NCBI RefSeq assembly: GCF_025751585.1 | Contig: NZ_JAOWKX010000010.1 | Span: 62,001 to 126,000 of the forward strand | DNA length: 64,000 nt | Reading direction: 5' to 3' | Source of the DNA: Fluctibacter corallii | Lineage (GTDB): Bacteria > Pseudomonadota > Gammaproteobacteria > Enterobacterales > Alteromonadaceae | Notes under the pieces: generated by a model | What the model was told of the DNA's origin: nothing | Databases searched by the model: none | Seen by the model: the letters and a program-made list of their open reading frames with translations, nothing else | Part shown: positions 43,666-51,971 of the stretch, piece after piece | Numbering within the stretch: the stretch's first letter is position 1 | How the letters are laid out: each line of letters starts with the position of its first letter | Position numbers and translations under genes: made by a program

Positions 43666-44202
43666 ATGGCTGGCAAAAAGTGGTACGTTGTACAAGCGTT
43701 CTCAGGTTATGAAGCGCGCGTACAAAAAACACTGAAAGAACATATCAAGATGCATGATATGGAAGACTACTTTGGTGAAATTCTTGTTCCTACCGAAGAA
43801 GTTGTCGAGATGCGTGCTGGTCAAAAACGCAAAAGTGAACGTAAGTTTTTTCCAGGTTATGTTCTCGTAGAAATGGAAATGAACGAAGACTCTTGGCACT
43901 TAGTTAAGAGCGTACCTCGCGTACTAGGCTTTATCGGTGGAACATCTGACCGTCCTATGCCAATCAGCAAGCGTGAAGCAGACGCAATCTTAAATCGCTT
44001 AGAAGAGTCGGTAGACAAGCCAAAACCAAAAACATTGTTCGAGCCAGGCGAAGTGGTTCGTGTTACCGATGGTCCTTTTGCAGACTTCAACGGCGTAGTC
44101 GAAGAAGTCGACTACGAAAAGAGCCGCCTGAAAGTTTCAGTATTGATTTTTGGTCGTTCTACGCCAGTCGAATTAGAGTTCGGGCAAGTAGAGAAAGGCT
44201 AA
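43666..44202 (+). CDS. nusG: transcription elongation/antitermination factor NusG
   Basis: A 178-residue NusG (E. coli 181). The NGN domain starts [20 protein letters not shown] and includes [20 protein letters not shown], which binds the RNA polymerase clamp. The KOW domain carries [20 protein letters not shown], which contacts Rho or ribosomal protein S10. Start ATG lies three bases after secE. It is followed by a strong terminator, and the usual next gene rplK is about 9 kb away, separated by accessory genes. Confidence 0.98.
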   Translation: MAGKKWYVVQAFSGYEARVQKTLKEHIKMHDMEDYFGEILVPTEEVVEMRAGQKRKSERKFFPGYVLVEMEMNEDSWHLVKSVPRVLGFIGGTSDRPMPISKREADAILNRLEESVDKPKPKTLFEPGEVVRVTDGPFADFNGVVEEVDYEKSRLKVSVLIFGRSTPVELEFGQVEKG

Positions 44203-44229
44203 TCGGCTTTTCTGCTTAAACATTTTGAT

Positions 44230-44257
44230 AAAAGGGTGACGGACGTCACCCTTTTTT
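44230..44257 (+). terminator. Rho-independent terminator after nusG
   Basis: AAAAGGGTGAC (44230-44240) and GTCACCCTTTT (44245-44255) form an 11-pair stem around GGAC, with T residues continuing to 44257. It ends the tRNA-Trp-secE-nusG transcript. Confidence 0.93.
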
Positions 44258-44308
44258 ATTTGTGCGAAGGAGTTGCAAGCTTTAAGACACACTAAGAGTA
44301 GTAAACGC

Positions 44309-45133
44309 ATGAGAGTAGTAAGTGCATGCATTGGGTTTCTTTTTTCGGCGCTGGCTCTCATCACACCGGCGCATGGTATTGGCGCTGCGAATAAAGACCT
44401 ATCAAAACCCAGCATTGTTGTGGCTGATACTGATTGGGCACCGTTCTTCTTTGCTGGTAGAGTTTGGACACAAGACGGCTTAGCAAAAGAAGTGCTAAAA
44501 AGGTGTATTCCTGAAGCAGGTTTTCAACCACAATTTATGTTCATTCCAGTCGGGCGCCTTAAGCAGAATGTAACGGAAGGTATGGTTGATATTAATGTTT
44601 ATGGTCATAATCCAGAGCGTGATGCATTTGTGACCTACGGCAAAGAAAGTGTCTTTGAATCTACCTATCGTGCATTTATTAGAAATGACGCGACATTTGA
44701 TGTTGAGCATTCGGTTGACTTCAAGCCATTGAAAGTGGGTCACTTGAATGGCTTAAATTACTGGCCTGAATATAGAACGGTGATAAAAAGTAAAACCGAC
44801 ATGGGTGAAGTGCATACGGTCAAAAGAGATGAAGAACTTGTTCATGCTCTAGTAAACGGCGATGTGGACGTAGTAGTGGCATCGAGTACCACATTTCATT
44901 GGCATGCACAGCAATTAGGTCTCGGGCATAAGGTGAAAGCAACAACGTATGGTTCTGACTCAAGGGCGTATTTCATGACGCTCTCAAAATCATCTGAAAT
45001 AGTGAAGGACCACGCGGCATTTTTGCACTCAACAGATCAATGTATTCGCAACATGAAAGAATCTGGTGAGTACAACGAGATAGAATCGCGTTATTACTCT
45101 CACTATTATGCAATCACGCAAGCACCGTTTTAA
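44309..45133 (+). CDS. periplasmic solute-binding protein (amino-acid-type)
   Basis: A 274-residue protein from ATG 44309; the longer frame from TTG 44273 abuts its own AAGGAG and would precede the signal peptide, so it is rejected. The signal peptide reads VVSACIGFLFSALALITPAHG. The mature domain has the family-3 solute-binding features: DTDWAPFFFAGR near the start, a lobe with GLAKEVLKRC, and GDVDVVVASSTTFHWHAQQL. Odd cysteines occur in KRCIPEAGF and TDQCIRNM, possibly a disulfide. No permease or ATPase gene is nearby, so it may be an orphan binding protein or a signalling receptor. It is the first gene of the insert behind the nusG terminator. Confidence 0.82.
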   Translation: MRVVSACIGFLFSALALITPAHGIGAANKDLSKPSIVVADTDWAPFFFAGRVWTQDGLAKEVLKRCIPEAGFQPQFMFIPVGRLKQNVTEGMVDINVYGHNPERDAFVTYGKESVFESTYRAFIRNDATFDVEHSVDFKPLKVGHLNGLNYWPEYRTVIKSKTDMGEVHTVKRDEELVHALVNGDVDVVVASSTTFHWHAQQLGLGHKVKATTYGSDSRAYFMTLSKSSEIVKDHAAFLHSTDQCIRNMKESGEYNEIESRYYSHYYAITQAPF

Positions 45134-45227
45134 CTATCAAGCGAAGTATGTGGCGTCTCACCTAATGTATTAACATCTTGATTGAACGCCACATACTGAC
45201 GATGAATGCAATTAAGTCTGACGTAGA

Positions 45228-46034
45228 TTACCAGTCGGGCGCAAAGTCAGGATCTATCATTCGCTGGTTGGTGTCCAGTTCATTGATGGCATCCATATCT
45301 TCTTTTTCTAGCCTGATATTTCGCGCCGAAAAGTTTTCCGCTAAATGCGCCTTACTCGTGGATGCTGGTATTGGGATTAGCCCCTGCTGTAACTGCCATG
45401 CGATCGCAATGGTGGCGGGCGATACATTATATTTCTTCGCTATTTTCGACATTAGGCTATTTTTTACCACCTCACCGTTGCCCAGCGGCATATAGCTGAC
45501 GATTTGAATACCTTGTTTATTGCAGTAATCCACCGTGTGGCGGTTTTGAAACAGAGGATGCACTTCTACCTGATTCACCAAGATATTCTCTTTGCCGATG
45601 ACCTCTGCCGCTTCTTCAATGAGTTGTGGTGTAAAGTTAGACACACCGATAGAGCGTGTTTTACTTTTATGCATACATGATACAAGTTCAGGCAAGTATT
45701 CAGACATAGGAACTTGATGATCGGGAGAGGGCCAATGAATGAGTAAAAGGTCTACATAGTCGGTTTGTAGCTTCTCAAGGGATTGATCAACACTGTCTAT
45801 AAATTTATCTTTAGTAAAATTATCAAACCATACCTTGGTCGTGAGAAAAATATCCTCTCTGTCTACGTTACTTTGCGAGAGCACATCACCAATATCTGCT
45901 TCATTGTCGTAAATTTGCGCTGTATCTATATGACGAAAGCCTACCTCTAGAGCATGTTCTGTCGCTTGTTTGACCTCAGTCCCTTTCAAACGGAAAGTAC
46001 CAAAGCCTGGTGAGGGAATTGTAATGATAGCCAT
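45228..46034 (-). CDS. aldo/keto reductase, DkgB-like
   Basis: A 268-residue NADPH-dependent reductase from ATG 46034, with AAGGAT five bases before it; the longer frame from 46136 adds 34 unlike residues. The catalytic tetrad is visible: Asp37 and Tyr42 in RHIDTAQIYDNEADIG, Lys67 in LTTKVWFDNF, and His100 in LLLIHWPSPDHQVPMSEYLP. Further landmarks are RSIGVSNFTP and the cofactor region IPIPASTSKAHLAENF. Length equals E. coli DkgB (267), which reduces 2,5-diketo-gluconate, methylglyoxal and similar carbonyls. It follows the CHAT gene by 167 bases on the same strand and may or may not share its transcript. Confidence 0.9.
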   Translation of the reverse strand: MAIITIPSPGFGTFRLKGTEVKQATEHALEVGFRHIDTAQIYDNEADIGDVLSQSNVDREDIFLTTKVWFDNFTKDKFIDSVDQSLEKLQTDYVDLLLIHWPSPDHQVPMSEYLPELVSCMHKSKTRSIGVSNFTPQLIEEAAEVIGKENILVNQVEVHPLFQNRHTVDYCNKQGIQIVSYMPLGNGEVVKNSLMSKIAKKYNVSPATIAIAWQLQQGLIPIPASTSKAHLAENFSARNIRLEKEDMDAINELDTNQRMIDPDFAPDW

Positions 46035-46201
46035 TTTAATCCTTACTGAGTTACGAAAGAACTTTCTATCATGAAAAGATAATGCCAACTTATAAGGTGT
46101 TGATATATCTGAAAATAACATCATTACATCTTGCATGAATTAGAAAATACTTCACTGATTCTGAAATTTTTACCTGTGATTTGTGCTCGAATCAGTGCAT
46201 G

Positions 46202-49200
46202 TCAGTCAGGAATTGAAATCGTATGTATACCTGTAATGGAGTAGTGTGTGTATGCAGCCCAGTAAAATGGATGTGCAAACCGTCGGTTGTTACGCATGTT
46301 ACTTCTTGCGCGTGCGAGCGCTTCACTAACAGAACCTGTTTCGCTTAACGCATCATAAAAGTAGGCCATGAAGGTTAAAGATGCGCGGTCAGAAACGGGC
46401 CATAGTGTTGCGACAACATTTTCAGCGCCGGAAGACAAAAAACTCCTCGCCATACTCATTAATCCTTCACCGTGTGCATTGATACCTAACGCGGTTTGAC
46501 AACCGTTGATCATGACGAGCTGATTGGAAAAAGGATATTGGCTTAACTCAGAAAATGTCACAAAGCCTGGATCTTTGATGCCAAACTCATCTTCTGTTGC
46601 GAGGGTGAATCCTACGTTAAGAGGAGATTCTTCATTGAAATAACTATGAGTGGCAATGTGTAGAATTGTCGCATTGCGACTTTGCTGTGTAAGTAAATGT
46701 TTGCGATTGGCGCGATGACCTGAAAACGACACAGTGCTTTCCTCCCCAAATAGCGTTTTTAAATGTGTCGCTTCTAATTTGGACCACGGCAATGAAGGAA
46801 GAGAACTCAACCAGTTTTCTTTACCGCTACTATGGCTAATAAAAGGGTCGGTAAACACAGCGACATTAAAAGATTCAGCCGAGGAAGTTCGAGGCTTATG
46901 TAAGGTTTTACTGGATAATGATGGAAGCATTGTCACCGATGCCAATTCTCCTAATGATGCATTGAATGCCTCAAGATACAGTGCCGAAAACGGTACATTA
47001 TGAAGAAACTGGTGAGGTGCGATATAAATTTGATCAAAACGGGTAATGTCTATTTGCTTGAATAGCGCCTTGCCCAATTCAGAGAGTCGGTCGGCCACGC
47101 TCCAGCTTCTCGATGCGATGGCCTCTAAAGCGAGATCATTGAGTTTACTTAACTCGTCAACACTGCCTATGTGCTTATACTCTATAGTTTGAGATGACAC
47201 GAAAAAAGCACCAATCGTATTTTGGTTAACAAGGTAGTGCACCCCCATCTCGCTGGGACTCAGTATCGACAGTATCTCTTTAGCATTGAGTGGGGTAATA
47301 CCAACAGTATCTGTTGGTAACGCGTGAGGTGTGAGGCTTCGGTAATGTTCAACCTCACGCTGCGATAGACTTTTCGGGCCAGAGTGATGCTTAAGTTTCA
47401 GCAAATCGGTTTCGATGTTGAGTGCCAGAGATAAAGAATCATACTGGGTATCTTGATGACTTATAATTTGCGTAGACAAAGCACTTATTTTGTCGAGCGT
47501 CGTTTGGGTATTCTCGTTAACCTCTCGACGTTCATGAAATACCGCGCGTTTTAGGTTGATACCGCGAATCAGTTCGCTGGTTTCTAATGCTTTCTGAATA
47601 GATTGTGGGGAATTCTGGGCAATGAAATAACTAATAACCGTAGCAAAGAATCCATCGACGGTGCCGCTCCAAGCAGGGCCTAACTCAAAGGGCTCTATCT
47701 CTGAAAGTGTTTGAATAATAGACGCTGTGGTTTCGTTAATAGTGTGTTCCACTTGTGAGACATTTTTACTCTCTATGAGTTTGTGCGTTAGGTGCATTTG
47801 CATTTTGATTGCTAGCGTTGGATCTGCGCTGGTTTTGGCGATATCAATAGCCTGTGAGAGCGTAGTAAGTGCTGAACTTGCGTTACTTTTCATCCATTGG
47901 TATTCTCCTTTTGCCTGAAGTGCATTGGCTAAAACGTCATTATCAGTAATGGCGCCCATCACATGAAATAAGCGTGTTGCAATCGCATCCCGTGCGGTTA
48001 GCTCGGAGCCTTCGTTTTTCAATAAATAAAACTGAAGAGTTAATGCTCGCGCCAAATCATCTGCCGACGAAGTCGTTGTAGAGAAAAAATCTAAGCAGCG
48101 CGTAGCTGCGATAGCGGCTTGTTGTTGGTTACGTAATGCAAGGTATGCTTCACCCAGAAAGCAGTCAATTCGGGCATTCCAAACCGGTGTTTGGTTATAA
48201 GTCAGTTCCTGCGCGCGTTTTAAATAAATGATGGCTTTACTGTAAAGGCCCAGCGCCAAGTAAGTGCGCCCTAAGTTTCGATAAATAACAGACTCCCGTT
48301 GTTCATCGTCATTGTCGCCAAGTAATGATAGCGCAATAAGGTAGTTTCGTTGTGCGCTGTCTAATGCGCCCAAGCTTTTGAAAACCCAGCCAATGTTACT
48401 GTGTAAAATCGCCTTGCGAGTTTGACTGACGCCTGTTAAACCAGAAGCTAGTGCTTCAAACTCCATATCCAGCGCTTTCTTCAACAGTTCGGGACGACGC
48501 ACCGTATTTTCATTAGATAACTTAATATATAAATATCCAGCGTTGTCATAGAGTGTTGCCAGTATATCCGGTGACAACGCAGACTTTAGGTTCTCTTTTG
48601 ATAGGGAGACAATGGCGGTGTCAAGAAGCGCCTTAGCCTCCATGGTTTTATTTAAAATTAATTTCGCTTCTGCAAGCATTGACGTCGCTTGTACACGTAA
48701 GTTTAAAACCATCCGTGTCAGTGGTTGTGCTTCTAACTGTGTGATTAAGTTGCTGAGTTTCTGTTCTGCTTCTGTTGCACGATCCTGACGTAAATAAATA
48801 TGACTCTCAATAACCGTTAAGTGTTGGCCTGTCGTTGTATGGATGGGATAAATTGGACGAGACTTTTCTATAAAATTTAACGCTTGTTGATATTCGAATA
48901 TATCAAAGTAAGCAGCAGCGACATTCTGGGCAATGAAGTCTCGTAAAGCGCCTTCCTGCATGTGTACTTTTTCAAATAGACCCGCCAATATTGCAGCCGC
49001 GGTGACACGCGCAGTTTTGCGTTTTGTTTGCCATAAGCGGTTGGTTTCTTCGAGTAAATCTGACGTATCTTTTGAGGACAATGGAATCAGCTCAATAGGA
49101 GCGGGGAGCACATTTGAGTTTTGTATCTGTTTCTTGTAAAGGCACCAAGGGTGGCGTGAAGATGAGGAGCCATGATTGAGTGCAAATTCATGGTTTGCGG

Positions 49201-49393
49201 TCTTAGAAGGAAAATCGAATACAGTACCTGTAGGTGAGCGTAATACGATATCTCCTTCTGATTGAGACACCAACACGCCCCCGACAGGTTGTAAAATAAT
49301 TTCACTTTCCAGCGGCCAGTTCTTGAAGGTTTCCGGGCATACCATTCCCCAACTACTCGCCGTGAAAAGCCAAAGAGAAAGGAGGTATCTCAA
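46202..49393 (-). CDS. TPR-CHAT protein, predicted caspase-like cysteine protease with signal peptide
   Basis: A 1063-residue protein. TTG 49393 opens a signal-peptide-like start (MRYLLSLWLFTASSWGMVCP). Residues ~120-560 are helical TPR-like repeats (IAQNVAAAYFDIFEYQQALN; ILHSNIGWVFKSLGALDSAQ; NLGRTYLALGLYSKAIIYLK; RIDCFLGEAYLALRNQQQAA). The C-terminal ~300 residues are a CHAT domain: His916 in ILHIATHSYFNEESP, Cys965 in MINGCQTALGINAHGEGLMS, then GAENVVATLWPVSDRASLTF and HPFYWAAYTHYS. His and Cys form the caspase-like dyad, so protease activity is expected. It is the last gene of the five-gene operon led by an ECF sigma factor. A signal peptide on a CHAT protease is unusual and suggests action outside the cytosol; the target is unknown. 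Confidence 0.9.
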   Translation of the reverse strand: MRYLLSLWLFTASSWGMVCPETFKNWPLESEIILQPVGGVLVSQSEGDIVLRSPTGTVFDFPSKTANHEFALNHGSSSSRHPWCLYKKQIQNSNVLPAPIELIPLSSKDTSDLLEETNRLWQTKRKTARVTAAAILAGLFEKVHMQEGALRDFIAQNVAAAYFDIFEYQQALNFIEKSRPIYPIHTTTGQHLTVIESHIYLRQDRATEAEQKLSNLITQLEAQPLTRMVLNLRVQATSMLAEAKLILNKTMEAKALLDTAIVSLSKENLKSALSPDILATLYDNAGYLYIKLSNENTVRRPELLKKALDMEFEALASGLTGVSQTRKAILHSNIGWVFKSLGALDSAQRNYLIALSLLGDNDDEQRESVIYRNLGRTYLALGLYSKAIIYLKRAQELTYNQTPVWNARIDCFLGEAYLALRNQQQAAIAATRCLDFFSTTTSSADDLARALTLQFYLLKNEGSELTARDAIATRLFHVMGAITDNDVLANALQAKGEYQWMKSNASSALTTLSQAIDIAKTSADPTLAIKMQMHLTHKLIESKNVSQVEHTINETTASIIQTLSEIEPFELGPAWSGTVDGFFATVISYFIAQNSPQSIQKALETSELIRGINLKRAVFHERREVNENTQTTLDKISALSTQIISHQDTQYDSLSLALNIETDLLKLKHHSGPKSLSQREVEHYRSLTPHALPTDTVGITPLNAKEILSILSPSEMGVHYLVNQNTIGAFFVSSQTIEYKHIGSVDELSKLNDLALEAIASRSWSVADRLSELGKALFKQIDITRFDQIYIAPHQFLHNVPFSALYLEAFNASLGELASVTMLPSLSSKTLHKPRTSSAESFNVAVFTDPFISHSSGKENWLSSLPSLPWSKLEATHLKTLFGEESTVSFSGHRANRKHLLTQQSRNATILHIATHSYFNEESPLNVGFTLATEDEFGIKDPGFVTFSELSQYPFSNQLVMINGCQTALGINAHGEGLMSMARSFLSSGAENVVATLWPVSDRASLTFMAYFYDALSETGSVSEALARARSNMRNNRRFAHPFYWAAYTHYSITGIHTISIPD

Positions 49394-49414
49394 CTGCTTC
49401 TCACTTTTTCCACA

Positions 49415-49939
49415 TTACATGTTATTGACACACTGCCATTTTGAATACGCGACAGGAAGTTTGGTTTTACTCACCTCAGAAGCATGCAGCTCGGTTGATT
49501 GGCCATTCGCTTTTGTCTTTATGTCATCTTGATACGCGGCATTAAACAAAGAAATAACATCTTTTTTCGACATATCTTTTTTGATTTCGACATTTTCGAT
49601 ATTGTTTGACCAAAACCAATAATGCACCATAAAGCTTTTGTCTTTTTCTCTCTCCACGTACGTGGCTTCAAGCAGATGATCTCTCCCATTTTTATGATCT
49701 TCAATGCTATATATCACCGCCGACGGCAAATCCTTTGACGCAATACCAGCACAGTCCATAAATTCAGCATTGCCGTCGCTATCCACTTTGAAGGTCGATA
49801 CACCTTTATGGTTGGCAACAGCATAAAAAAGGTGCTCTTCAGTAGGGTAATAAGCGGCATTACCTTCATCGCCACGTATATCCTTGTCGTGGAACTGCCA
49901 TTTTCCGTTAAAGTCAGTGTAATCACTCATAGTATTCAT
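49415..49939 (-). CDS. unknown 174-residue protein between peroxidase and CHAT genes
   Basis: No family recognised. It is soluble, charged, without signal peptide or membrane helix, and rich in Asp, Lys and aromatic residues: MNTMSDYTDFNGKWQFHDKD, then GNAAYYPTEEHLFYAVANHK, KSFMVHYWFWSNNIENVEIK and SKKDVISLFNAAYQDD. It has two cysteines (MDCAG and KWQCVNN). ATG 49939 follows AAGGAACC. It lies ten bases after the heme peroxidase and 21 bases before the CHAT gene, so it is translated from the same message. The beta-rich middle looks like a small lipocalin- or jelly-roll-type sheet, but this is a guess. It could be a partner, substrate or inhibitor of the CHAT protease. Confidence 0.8.
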   Translation of the reverse strand: MNTMSDYTDFNGKWQFHDKDIRGDEGNAAYYPTEEHLFYAVANHKGVSTFKVDSDGNAEFMDCAGIASKDLPSAVIYSIEDHKNGRDHLLEATYVEREKDKSFMVHYWFWSNNIENVEIKKDMSKKDVISLFNAAYQDDIKTKANGQSTELHASEVSKTKLPVAYSKWQCVNNM

Positions 49940-49949
49940 CGTAGGTTCC

Positions 49950-51305
49950 TTAATCTTTTCCGACTAAATCCAGTAATGCTGTGATGGATTTAGTGGGTGT
50001 CTGCAATTGTTCAGGGTAATGTTGGCCTTTCCATTTGCCTCTTTTGAGCAATTTTGCAAACGTATCGCCAACAATGAAGCTGGCTAGCGGACCAAGATGT
50101 TTCCGTTTGCCGAGCGCTTTCACCTCTCTTAGCACGTAATACCACAACGGAGGAGAATCAATAATGTCGCGTTTGTTTGGAATGTGATTAAAGTTAGTTA
50201 GCCCTTTATCGAATATCTTGTCTTTAGGTATAGCTTTGAGTAGCGGGCGGATATCATTAGGTAATGTGGCTTTTATTTCTTTTATCATTGTCCATGCATC
50301 AGGTAAGTTTAATGCTCGCCCTCTTAGCAGGTTAACAATGGCAAGTTGTCCATTCGGCCACGCTTTATCTGGTACTTCAATGATTGTACTTGGTTTGATT
50401 GTTCTTGCCTGCTGTGCATGTGGTGAGAAGAACATAGACCAATCTACGGTTAGCCATTCAGGAAGATGATGGTATCCACCTAGGTTGTTCTTCCCTGTGA
50501 ATAAAAAGAGATCACTGAGTGTCACTCTGTCAGATTGACTGTTAAGAAAGTAGGCATCTTTGACCATGGCATGACCAAATCGAAATGCGGCACCATTGAA
50601 GGCTAAAGGAAGTCCACTCTCTGTATCCTTATTCCAATAGCAGTGCAACTGGCTTGCGGGTTTGTCAAAATAAAAGGCCCAGATTTGAGGGTGAAGAATT
50701 GTTTTTAAGAAGTCCTCAACAATAATGTGTTTATAGCTTTCAATCACGTAAGCTCTGGCTTGTTGATAGGTGGCTTCTCCATTATGAGTAAATGGAAATA
50801 AAATTGATGCCACCTTATTGTGAAAGCGCATGAACAAAGTATGAAATTGGGCGAGCAACAAATGTGCATCGTTGCGTGGATCAGGAATGATGGCCGTTTT
50901 ATCTGCTCTTCTAGGTAAATCGTAAAGGCGACGATGATCGATTCGACCTTGTGAGTCAAGTATGGGAGATAGCCTCAAATGCCCGGTTGTCGTATTTACG
51001 GGCGCGCTTATATCGTTAAAACCAGTACCATACATCGACATCAAGTCGAGCTGCGGTGTCGCGTGGTTGACGGCATTTTCAACCCCGTGGTTAGCATCTA
51101 CGGGTGTATTCGAGGTGGAGAGTTTAGACATATCGTGATCAATAAACTGTCCCAAATACGTATAACCTGCTTTTATAAATCGCCCCTCACCGCTGGTGTC
51201 TGCTTCATGCATGGCAATGCCTAGATCAACTAAGGTACCTATAGAGGGGGCTTGATGAGTGTGCTGAAGATTTTGCTGTAGGTGAAGTGGTAGTCCGTTA
51301 CGCAT
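49950..51305 (-). CDS. animal-type heme peroxidase
   Basis: A 451-residue protein of the peroxidase-cyclooxygenase (An_peroxidase) superfamily, a group rare in bacteria. The distal helix TYLGQFIDHDMSKLSTSN holds His57; Arg144 in IIPDPRNDAHLLLAQFHTLF and the helix LFMRFHNKVA match the substrate-channel and catalytic Arg regions; proximal His245 lies in AAFRFGHAMVKDAYFLNSQS. It carries no signal peptide, so it is probably cytosolic unless exported another way. The enzyme would use hydrogen peroxide to oxidise halides, thiocyanate, phenols or lipids. It follows the anti-sigma-like gene by 12 bases and precedes the unknown 174-residue gene by ten, in one operon with the CHAT protein. Confidence 0.92.
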   Translation of the reverse strand: MRNGLPLHLQQNLQHTHQAPSIGTLVDLGIAMHEADTSGEGRFIKAGYTYLGQFIDHDMSKLSTSNTPVDANHGVENAVNHATPQLDLMSMYGTGFNDISAPVNTTTGHLRLSPILDSQGRIDHRRLYDLPRRADKTAIIPDPRNDAHLLLAQFHTLFMRFHNKVASILFPFTHNGEATYQQARAYVIESYKHIIVEDFLKTILHPQIWAFYFDKPASQLHCYWNKDTESGLPLAFNGAAFRFGHAMVKDAYFLNSQSDRVTLSDLFLFTGKNNLGGYHHLPEWLTVDWSMFFSPHAQQARTIKPSTIIEVPDKAWPNGQLAIVNLLRGRALNLPDAWTMIKEIKATLPNDIRPLLKAIPKDKIFDKGLTNFNHIPNKRDIIDSPPLWYYVLREVKALGKRKHLGPLASFIVGDTFAKLLKRGKWKGQHYPEQLQTPTKSITALLDLVGKD

Positions 51306-51317
51306 AATTTGTCCCAG

Positions 51318-51971
51318 CTACTCGATTTTAAATTGCGACTCAGCAATGATTTCTTTTTGCTTATCAAAGAGTCGAATTTGATATTCACTGCCGTGTAATT
51401 TGTCAGTGGGTAGCATTATAGCAATTTCGCCATGCTCGTCTGTTACATTTATCGTAGTCGAATAAACGGATTCTGTCGTAGAAGCGGTTGTTACATCTAT
51501 GGTGTATTGTGCTTTAGATAGTGGGCGAGTTTGCCAAAATACGAGTAAAGATTCTGCCCCTGGGCGCTTCTTAAATACAGCCATGGGCTGGGAGGAAGAG
51601 CGTACGGTCTCCAGAAATACCACACTTGATGTCGCGGTAAACGTATCATTTTGAGAGTGGTAAACCTTAAAAACATAAGAACCCGATAGAGAAAATACGA
51701 GTATGGATGCAGCCAAAGCTTGCCAGCTATATTGGCTAATTCGTGACTTTATAGAGGCAACTTTGCTAGTGACTGGCTGCCTTAATTTCTGAACTTCAGG
51801 CATGTATTTGTGAAGAAGCGCTTCAATTTCCATCTCGTGAAGGAGTGCTGGGTCGCTGATTAAGCGAGTTTCAAATTCAATTTCTTCCTCCGGCGTCAGC
51901 ATTCCCTTGTGATAGCGGTGGAGCAAATCGTTTAAATCGTTATTGAATTCACTTGTTGGTGTATTCGTCAC
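51318..51971 (-). CDS. membrane anti-sigma-factor-like protein
   Basis: A 217-residue protein, GTG start at 51971 overlapping the sigma gene by 23 bases. The N-terminal ~80 residues are a cytosolic helical domain with the anti-sigma-like opening LLHRYHKGMLTPEEEIEFET and RLISDPALLHEMEIEALLHK; no zinc-binding HxxxCxxC is present. One membrane helix follows (SWQALAASILVFSLSGSYVF, about 83-103). The C-terminal ~110 residues are a periplasmic beta-rich domain (GAESLLVFWQTRPLSKAQYT; GEIAIMLPTDKLHGSEYQIR). Gene order and topology match anti-sigma factors that hold their partner until an envelope signal arrives. Assignment is by layout. Confidence 0.78.
   Translation of the reverse strand: MTNTPTSEFNNDLNDLLHRYHKGMLTPEEEIEFETRLISDPALLHEMEIEALLHKYMPEVQKLRQPVTSKVASIKSRISQYSWQALAASILVFSLSGSYVFKVYHSQNDTFTATSSVVFLETVRSSSQPMAVFKKRPGAESLLVFWQTRPLSKAQYTIDVTTASTTESVYSTTINVTDEHGEIAIMLPTDKLHGSEYQIRLFDKQKEIIAESQFKIE

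Noticed and set aside
45178..45495. 105-codon plus-strand frame after the solute-binding protein
   Set aside because: Mostly antisense to the aldo/keto reductase gene, whose catalytic residues are intact.
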